NCBI GenBank assembly: GCA_002493635.1 | Contig: DKZL01000022.1 | Span: 11,158 to 75,157 of the forward strand | Direction of reading: 5' to 3' | DNA from: Ruminococcaceae bacterium UBA7075 | GTDB taxonomy: Bacteria; Bacillota; Clostridia; Oscillospirales; Acutalibacteraceae | DNA: 64,000 nucleotides | Shown: one piece after another, positions 59,429-64,000 of the stretch | Layout: every line of letters begins with the position of its first letter | Position numbering within the stretch: position 1 is the stretch's first letter | Translations under genes and position numbers: made by a program | Notes under the pieces: model-generated | Told to the model about the DNA's origin: nothing | What the model saw: only the letters and a program-made list of their open reading frames with translations | Database searches by the model: none

Positions 59429-60886
59429 ATGGGTACAATTTCAAAAATCCACGAGATGCTTGTTTCAAAGCAGTGCTCCTGCACCGAGCTTACAAAAAGC
59501 TATCTTGACGAAATCGAAAAATCTAACGGTGAGCTTAACGCCTATGTAAACATCACGGGCGAAGAGGCTCTTAAAACAGCAGAACAGGTTGACAAAAAAA
59601 TCAGCGGCGGCGAAGAAATAGGTATGCTTGAGGGTGTGCCTATGACGCTTAAAGACAATATTTCAACCAAAGGCATCGAAACAACCTGCTGTTCAAAAAT
59701 TCTTACAGGATACAAGCCGATATACAACGCAACCGTATGGGATGAGCTTGCAAATCAGAACGCCGTAATGCTCGGCAAAACAAATATGGACGAATTTGCA
59801 ATGGGTTCATCGTGTGAAACTTCATATTTCGGCGGTGCAACAAACCCGTTCAACACCAAACACGTTTCGGGCGGTTCTTCGGGTGGTGTTGCAAGTGCTG
59901 TCGGAGCAAACATTGCAGCCTACGGTCTTGGTTCCGACACAGGCGGGTCAATCCGTCAGCCTGCGTCTTTCTGCGGCATTGTAGGATTAAAACCCACCTA
60001 TGGTGCAGTTTCCCGTTACGGTCTTATTGCATATGCAAGCTCCCTTGACCAGATTGGACCGATTACAAAGTCGGTTGAGGACGCATCAATCGTATTTGAC
60101 GCAATTTCAAAATTTGATGACAGAGATTCAACCTCGCAGGGCAATCTCGGCGGTGAAACATATTCAAAGCTCAACAATGACATCAAGGGTATGAAAATCG
60201 GCATTGCACACGAATATCTTGACGGTGTGCGTGATGACGTAAAGGAGTCAATTTTAAAGGCAGCCGAAGTGTACAAATCACTCGGTGCTGAGATTGTATA
60301 CTTTGACCTTCCCGAGCTTAAATTCGCCCTCCCTGTTTACTACATCATCGCCTGTGCTGAGGCATCTTCAAACCTCGGCAGATACGACGGTATTCGTTTC
60401 GGCTACAAAACCGAGCACTACAACGGCACTCACGATATGGTTTGCCGCACCCGCTCAGAAGGCTTTGGCGATGAGGTTAAAAAGAGAATACTTCTCGGCA
60501 CATATGTGCTTTCGGCAGGTTATTATGACGCTTACTACAAAAAGGCTCAGAACCTGCGTGGAACAATCGTAAAGGCATTTGACAACGCATTTGAAAAGTG
60601 CGATGTAATCCTTGCACCGACTGTTCCTATGACAGCTTTTGAAATGGGTCACGCTGTTTCCGACCCGATTGAAACATATCTTACCGACATCTGCACAGTT
60701 CCGGTAAACATTGCAGGACTTCCGGGCGTATCTGTTCCCTGCGGTTTCAATGCAAATGGAATGCCAATTGGTATGCAGCTTATCGGCAAAAGATTTGACG
60801 AATCAACAATTCTTAATGCAGCTTACAAATATCAGCAGGCTGCTCCTGAAAACTTTAAAGATACAAAGTGGGGTGTTAAACTGTGA
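59429..60886 (+). CDS. gatA: Asp-tRNA(Asn)/Glu-tRNA(Gln) amidotransferase subunit A
   Basis: 485 residues, an amidase-signature glutaminase releasing ammonia for transfer to misacylated tRNA. The Ser-cisSer-Lys triad is in 'VPMTLKDNIST', 'GGSSGGVASAV' and 'GSDTGGSIRQPAS'. The ATG at 59429 follows GCAGGTGCATAAT. Its TGA stop overlaps the GTG start of gatB. Confidence 0.97.
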   Translation: MGTISKIHEMLVSKQCSCTELTKSYLDEIEKSNGELNAYVNITGEEALKTAEQVDKKISGGEEIGMLEGVPMTLKDNISTKGIETTCCSKILTGYKPIYNATVWDELANQNAVMLGKTNMDEFAMGSSCETSYFGGATNPFNTKHVSGGSSGGVASAVGANIAAYGLGSDTGGSIRQPASFCGIVGLKPTYGAVSRYGLIAYASSLDQIGPITKSVEDASIVFDAISKFDDRDSTSQGNLGGETYSKLNNDIKGMKIGIAHEYLDGVRDDVKESILKAAEVYKSLGAEIVYFDLPELKFALPVYYIIACAEASSNLGRYDGIRFGYKTEHYNGTHDMVCRTRSEGFGDEVKKRILLGTYVLSAGYYDAYYKKAQNLRGTIVKAFDNAFEKCDVILAPTVPMTAFEMGHAVSDPIETYLTDICTVPVNIAGLPGVSVPCGFNANGMPIGMQLIGKRFDESTILNAAYKYQQAAPENFKDTKWGVKL

Positions 60887-62295
60887 GTTACGAATTAGTT
60901 GCGGGTTTTGAAACCCATATTGAGCTTGCCACAAAGACAAAAATTTTCTGCGGCTGTACCACACAGTTCGGCGGAGAGCCAAACACACACTGCTGTCCGG
61001 TATGTATCGGACTTCCCGGTACACTTCCCAAACTCAACCGTGAGGTTGTAAACTTTGCAATCAGAGCAGGTCTTGCTGTTCACGGCGAAATTGCCGAGGT
61101 TGCAAAGATGGACAGAAAAAACTACTGCTACCCCGACCTTTCTAAGGCTTATCAGATTTCACAGCTCTATGCTCCTTTGATTATCGGCGGTTATGTTGAA
61201 CTTTCAAACGGCAGAAAAATTCGCCTGCACCATATTCATATTGAAGAGGACGCAGGAAAACTTATTCATCAGCACGGCGACACCTATGTTGACTACAACC
61301 GTGGCGGCGTTCCTCTGATTGAAATTGTGTCAGAGCCTGACATCCGCTCTATTGACGAAGCTAAGGAATATGTTGAAAAGCTGCAACAAGTTATGCGTTA
61401 TATCGGCATTTCCGACTGCAAAATGCAGGAAGGCTCAATGCGCTGCGATGTAAACATCTCTGTTCGTCCTCAGGGCAGTGAAAAACTCGGCACAAGAACC
61501 GAGATAAAAAATATGAACTCCATTACAAACATTGCAAAGGCAATGGAGTATGAGTTTGAACGTCAGACAGATTTGATTGAAAGCGGCGGACAGGTAGTGC
61601 AGGAAACCCTGCGTTATGATGATGCAACAGGCACAACCTCTTCAATGAGAAGCAAGGAGGACGCTCACGATTACCGTTATTTCCGTGACCCTGACCTTGT
61701 TACAATCAATATATCCCGTGACGAAGTTGAGAAAATTAAGGCAACACTGCCTGAACTTCCTGCTGACAAATGCAAACGATATATCGAAGAGCTGCAAATT
61801 CCCGAAAAAGACGCACAGCTCCTGACGAAATACAGAAAAATCAGCGAATATTTTGACGAAGCTTGCGAGGGTGTAAAATCGCCTAAAACTGTGTCAAACT
61901 TCATTATCGGTCAGATGTTCAGCAGAACAGAAACCGAAGCTGACAAAGAAGAGTTTGCAGTTGCAACGACACCTGCACAGCTCAACGAACTGGTAAAGCT
62001 GATTGACGACGGAAAAATCCGCAACAACCTTGCAAAATCAACGCTTGAAAAAATGCTTGACAGCGGTAAGGGCACACTTGACTTTATCAGCGAAAGCGAT
62101 ATGGGCGGTCTTGATGAAAACGCCCTCAACGATTTGTGCAAACAGGCTGTAGAAAGCAATCCAAAGGCTGTTGAAGATTACAAGAGCGGCAAGGAAAAGG
62201 CAATCAAAGCACTTGTAGGCAATGTTATGAAGAACAGCCGTGGCAAGGCAGACGCAACGGCAGCAGAAGCAAAAATTAAGGAAATTATTAATTAA
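60883..62295 (+). CDS. gatB: Asp-tRNA(Asn)/Glu-tRNA(Gln) amidotransferase subunit B
   Basis: 470 residues, the tRNA-binding kinase/amidotransferase subunit. Motifs are 'AGFETHIELATKTKIFCGC', 'CPVCIGLPGTLPKLN', 'HIEEDAGKLIH', 'YNRGGVPLIEIVSEPDI' and the C-terminal helical/tail domains ending near 'GKADATAAEAKIKEIIN'. The start is GTG at 60883, in the overlap GTGA with gatA. Terminator at 62332. Confidence 0.97.
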   Translation: MSYELVAGFETHIELATKTKIFCGCTTQFGGEPNTHCCPVCIGLPGTLPKLNREVVNFAIRAGLAVHGEIAEVAKMDRKNYCYPDLSKAYQISQLYAPLIIGGYVELSNGRKIRLHHIHIEEDAGKLIHQHGDTYVDYNRGGVPLIEIVSEPDIRSIDEAKEYVEKLQQVMRYIGISDCKMQEGSMRCDVNISVRPQGSEKLGTRTEIKNMNSITNIAKAMEYEFERQTDLIESGGQVVQETLRYDDATGTTSSMRSKEDAHDYRYFRDPDLVTINISRDEVEKIKATLPELPADKCKRYIEELQIPEKDAQLLTKYRKISEYFDEACEGVKSPKTVSNFIIGQMFSRTETEADKEEFAVATTPAQLNELVKLIDDGKIRNNLAKSTLEKMLDSGKGTLDFISESDMGGLDENALNDLCKQAVESNPKAVEDYKSGKEKAIKALVGNVMKNSRGKADATAAEAKIKEIIN

Positions 62296-62331
62296 ATTTT
62301 TCTGATTGTTATTGAGCGATTTTCCATTAAT

Positions 62332-62367
62332 AAAAGCAGGTGATATTTCACTATCGCCTGCTTTTTT
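62332..62367 (+). terminator. Intrinsic terminator of gatCAB
   Basis: 13-bp stem with one G-U, 62332-62344 and 62353-62365, with left arm AAAAGCAGGTGAT, followed by TTATTTTTT. Confidence 0.93.
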
Positions 62368-62387
62368 ATTTTTTAGGAAACGGCTCG

Positions 62388-62458
62388 GAAACAGTCGGGC
62401 ATAGAAGTATATTTTTATATGCACCTATCTGCTCGGATAGGCGCAGCCCACCAGCTGC
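62388..62458 (-). repeat. Structured intergenic repeat, family R2 copy 2 (reverse)
   Basis: On the minus strand: GCAGCTGGTGGGCTGC (62443-62458), the hairpin TATCCGAGCAGATA (62426-62439), an AT-rich middle and CCCGACTGTTTC (62388-62399). It matches copy 1 at 13381 in order and spacing. Outer stem bases of the second hairpin change together between copies (G-C to A-T). Confidence 0.78.
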
Positions 62459-62489
62459 CTGTTTTTTGATAAATAATCATCATATTAAA

Positions 62490-62518
62490 TTGACATTTGA
62501 ATATAATTGATATATAAT
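62490..62518 (+). promoter_or_regulatory. Consensus promoter of the locus 2 antisense RNA
   Basis: Perfect TTGACA (62490-62495), 17 bp, perfect TATAAT (62513-62518). It is the strongest promoter in the window, yet no protein gene follows before 62906. Confidence 0.9.
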
Positions 62519-62523
62519 AAGAT

Positions 62524-62610
62524 TACAGGAAAACCGTTTAAAGCGGTTAGCATACTTTTATTGTTATTTTATAATAACCGTCCAAGGGCTAGTTGGGCGG
62601 TTATTTCTTT
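62524..62610 (+). ncRNA. Predicted antisense RNA of locus 2
   Basis: Starts near 62524 from the consensus promoter and ends at the terminator 62573-62610, about 87 bases. Its 5' part folds AACCG (62532-62536) with CGGTT (62544-62548). It overlaps only the last few codons and 3' end of the peptide ORF. No ORF of note on this strand. Confidence 0.75.
62573..62610 (+). terminator. Intrinsic terminator of the locus 2 antisense RNA
   Basis: 13-bp stem, AATAACCGTCCAA (62573-62585) with TTGGGCGGTTATT (62593-62605), one G-U pair, then TCTTT. On the opposite strand the same hairpin has a C-A mismatch, so the peptide mRNA would be terminated less well. Confidence 0.9.
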
Positions 62611-62663
62611 AGTGCGATAATAATTACCGCAACAAGAAGTGTGAAACAAATTATGTATTCCAC
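62601..62663 (-). CDS. Putative type I toxin: 20-residue hydrophobic peptide
   Basis: GTG at 62663 to TAA at 62601 encodes a peptide starting MEYIIC, with the hydrophobic run FTLLVAVIIIAL and ending KK: one membrane helix with a basic tail, the layout of small type I toxins. GGGGG lies eight bases before the GTG. The stop codon sits in the arm of the shared terminator hairpin. A promoter lies at 62762-62790, giving a ~90-base structured leader. Coding is not proven; an alternative ATG frame at 62670 gives a non-hydrophobic peptide. Confidence 0.6.
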   Translation of the reverse strand: MEYIICFTLLVAVIIIALKK

Positions 62664-62761
62664 AATGCATTCCCCCTTTACAACTTATTAAGCCAACGCT
62701 TTTATCAGTTGTATATCGGTTGAAATGCTAACCGCCTTAACTTTCCTGTAATCTCAAATAC

Positions 62762-62790
62762 ATTTTATCACTTTTCTTTTATTTACACAA
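62762..62790 (-). promoter_or_regulatory. Promoter of the locus 2 peptide mRNA
   Basis: Minus strand: TTGTGT (62785-62790), 17 bp, TAAAAT (62762-62767), with the start expected near 62755, just before the repeated GATTACAGG. Confidence 0.65.
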
Positions 62791-62836
62791 GTAGATAAAT
62801 TATATTTTAATATATTTAGTTTTTTATTCAAAACTA

Positions 62837-62865
62837 ATGACAAATTATAAATTTTGTGTTATATT
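62837..62865 (+). promoter_or_regulatory. Promoter of trpB2
   Basis: ATGACA (62837-62842), 17 bp, TATATT (62860-62865), 40 bp before the ATG. No T-box or Trp leader peptide was recognised. Confidence 0.55.
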
Positions 62866-62905
62866 ATTTAAGATATAAATATATTTTCTAAGCACGGAGG
62901 TTATT

Positions 62906-64000
62906 ATGGCTGAAAATAAAATTCCATACAAAATTTATCTTGACGAAAGTGAAATACCGACCCAGTGGTACAATGTGCGTGCAGATATGAAAAACAAGCC
63001 TGCCCCATTGCTTAATCCCGAAACACTCAAACCGATGACTCCTCAGGAGCTTGCTCCTGTTTTCTGTGATGAGCTTGTAGCGCAGGAGCTTAATGACACC
63101 GACGCCTACATAGACATTCCTGAAGAAATCCAGAATTTCTATAAAATGTACCGCCCATCTCCGCTTATAAGAGCATATTTTCTTGAGAAAGCTCTTGATA
63201 CACCTGCAAAGATTTACTACAAATTTGAGGGTAACAACACAAGCGGCAGCCACAAACTGAACAGCGCAATTGCTCAGGCATATTATGCAAAAAAGCAGGG
63301 ACTTAAAGGTGTTACAACCGAAACAGGCGCAGGTCAGTGGGGTACTGCACTTTCGATGGCTTGTTCATATTTTGATCTTGACTGCAAAGTTTATATGGTT
63401 AAGGTTTCCTACGAGCAAAAGCCATTCAGAAGAGAAGTTATGAGAACATACGGTGCAAGCGTAACGCCTTCTCCGTCAATGGATACTGCAATCGGAAGAA
63501 AAATTCTTGAGCAGCACCCCGGCACATCGGGCAGTCTTGGCTGTGCAATTTCCGAGGCAGTTGAGGTTGCAACAACTACCGAAGGTTATCGCTATGTTCT
63601 TGGCAGTGTACTCAATCAGGTGCTCCTGCATCAGTCGGTAATCGGTCTTGAAGCAAAGACTGCACTTGACAAATACGGCATTACACCTGATATCATCATC
63701 GGCTGTGCAGGCGGCGGTTCAAACCTTGGCGGTCTTATCTCTCCGTTTATGGGTGAAAAGTTAAGAGGTGAAAAGGATTACAGATTTATTGCTGTTGAGC
63801 CTGCATCCTGCCCGAGCTTTACAAGAGGCAAGTTTGCATATGATTTCTGCGACACGGGAATGGTTTGTCCTCTTTCAAAAATGTACACTCTCGGCAGCGG
63901 ATTTATCCCGTCAGCTAATCACGCAGGCGGACTGCGTTACCATGGTATGAGCTCAACTCTTTCTCAGCTTTACCACGACGGTCTTATGGAAGCTACTTCT
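62906..64000 (+). CDS. Tryptophan synthase beta-like protein, TrpB2 type (partial)
   Basis: The first 365 residues are present; the frame runs off the right edge. It is a PLP fold-type II protein with 'NTSGSHKLNSAIAQAYYAK' (PLP-Lys), 'TETGAGQWGTALS', 'GCAGGGSNLGG' and 'VEPASCPSF'. The long N-terminal region ('IPTQWYNVRADM', 'YRPSPLIRAYFLEKAL') and these variants place it in the TrpB2 subgroup rather than TrpB1. Such proteins often act without TrpA as indole-salvage synthases, or with other partners. No other trp gene is nearby. GGAGG precedes the ATG at 62906. Confidence 0.92.
   Translation, partial: MAENKIPYKIYLDESEIPTQWYNVRADMKNKPAPLLNPETLKPMTPQELAPVFCDELVAQELNDTDAYIDIPEEIQNFYKMYRPSPLIRAYFLEKALDTPAKIYYKFEGNNTSGSHKLNSAIAQAYYAKKQGLKGVTTETGAGQWGTALSMACSYFDLDCKVYMVKVSYEQKPFRREVMRTYGASVTPSPSMDTAIGRKILEQHPGTSGSLGCAISEAVEVATTTEGYRYVLGSVLNQVLLHQSVIGLEAKTALDKYGITPDIIIGCAGGGSNLGGLISPFMGEKLRGEKDYRFIAVEPASCPSFTRGKFAYDFCDTGMVCPLSKMYTLGSGFIPSANHAGGLRYHGMSSTLSQLYHDGLMEATS

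Larger units (their letters stand above)
62521..62753. repeat. Inverted 5'-end repeats of locus 2
   Basis: Left (62521-62553, plus) and right (62725-62753, minus) both read GATTACAGGAAA, a short variable spacer, then GCGGTTAGCAT: 23 identical positions. They mark the first bases of the two convergent RNAs, so both RNAs begin alike. Confidence 0.88.

Noticed and set aside
62567..62670. Alternative minus-strand ATG frame (MHCGIHN...) in the toxin-like locus
   Set aside because: It is not hydrophobic and runs through the terminator hairpin; the GTG frame fits the ribosome site and toxin layout better.
62490..62790. Direct assignment to the Fst/par toxin family
   Set aside because: The shared 5' sequences are inverted rather than direct, and the peptide lacks recognisable Fst sequence.
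62888..63253. 121-codon minus-strand ORF over the trpB2 start
   Set aside because: It is a shadow of the clear TrpB2 frame and has no ribosome site.

Overview
The window reads as a chromosomal segment of a low-to-moderate G+C, single-membrane Firmicute, most likely a gut Clostridia of the Ruminococcaceae/Oscillospiraceae type. The basis is gene content and style: GGAGG ribosome-binding sites, TTGACA/TATAAT promoters, a GatCAB amidotransferase next to AspRS, FMN-type FabK as enoyl-ACP reductase, PdaB-like and BofC-like sporulation-related proteins, and a CsbB/GtrA/YfhO glycosylation set. No rRNA, tRNA, CRISPR array or complete IS was recognised. Most of the 64 kb is core metabolism and information processing. 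The novelty sits in the intergenic DNA.

Layout: 1-5.5 kb, a putative three-component cell-envelope glycosylation locus (YfhO-family protein divergent from a GT2, a GtrA flippase and a GT-C enzyme). 5.7-13.4 kb, minus-strand housekeeping genes (DUF2238 membrane protein, glyA, dusB, a repeat-rich surface protein, an MsmX/UgpC-type ATPase, an RsuA-family pseudouridine synthase, DUF4830, a HAD phosphatase, a FlK-like thioesterase), then ychF. 15-17.3 kb, a patchwork with an XRE regulator, a gene remnant, a PdaB-like deacetylase and a DUF4160 pair. 17.4-31.3 kb, minus-strand cysS-cysE-pgsA-rimO-recX-recA, prmC-DUF1385, a two-component system, a lipoprotein, and trmB, nif3-like, trmK, DUF1858. 31.5-36.5 kb, lysC, hom and a class A PBP. 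37.4-45.3 kb, the plus-strand fatty-acid operon fabK-D-G-F-accB-fabZ-accC-D-A. 45.7-47.8 kb, a secreted CAP/Ig/FN3 protein. 48.2-56.6 kb, an almost complete shikimate/Phe/Tyr cluster on the minus strand (no aroD). 56.9-64 kb, acpP, aspS, gatCAB and a partial trpB2.

Main hunt result: two intergenic loci (about 47.86-48.15 and 62.49-62.79 kb) share one architecture. Each has a short hydrophobic-peptide ORF, a convergent antisense RNA with its own promoter, a common ACCGCC/GGCGGT hairpin over the end of the ORF, and matching sequence at the 5' ends of both RNAs, encoded as inverted repeats in the DNA. They look like type I toxin-antitoxin modules; the first has a premature TGA in its ORF, the second looks intact. 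Other findings are three families of small intergenic palindromic elements, a 253-bp MITE with an 8-bp near-perfect target duplication, and a duplicated FN3 gene end whose copy, together with its terminator, lies beside an XRE gene that takes its Shine-Dalgarno sequence from the remnant.

All family assignments were made by reading motifs, without database searches. Coordinates of promoters and RNA ends are predictions.
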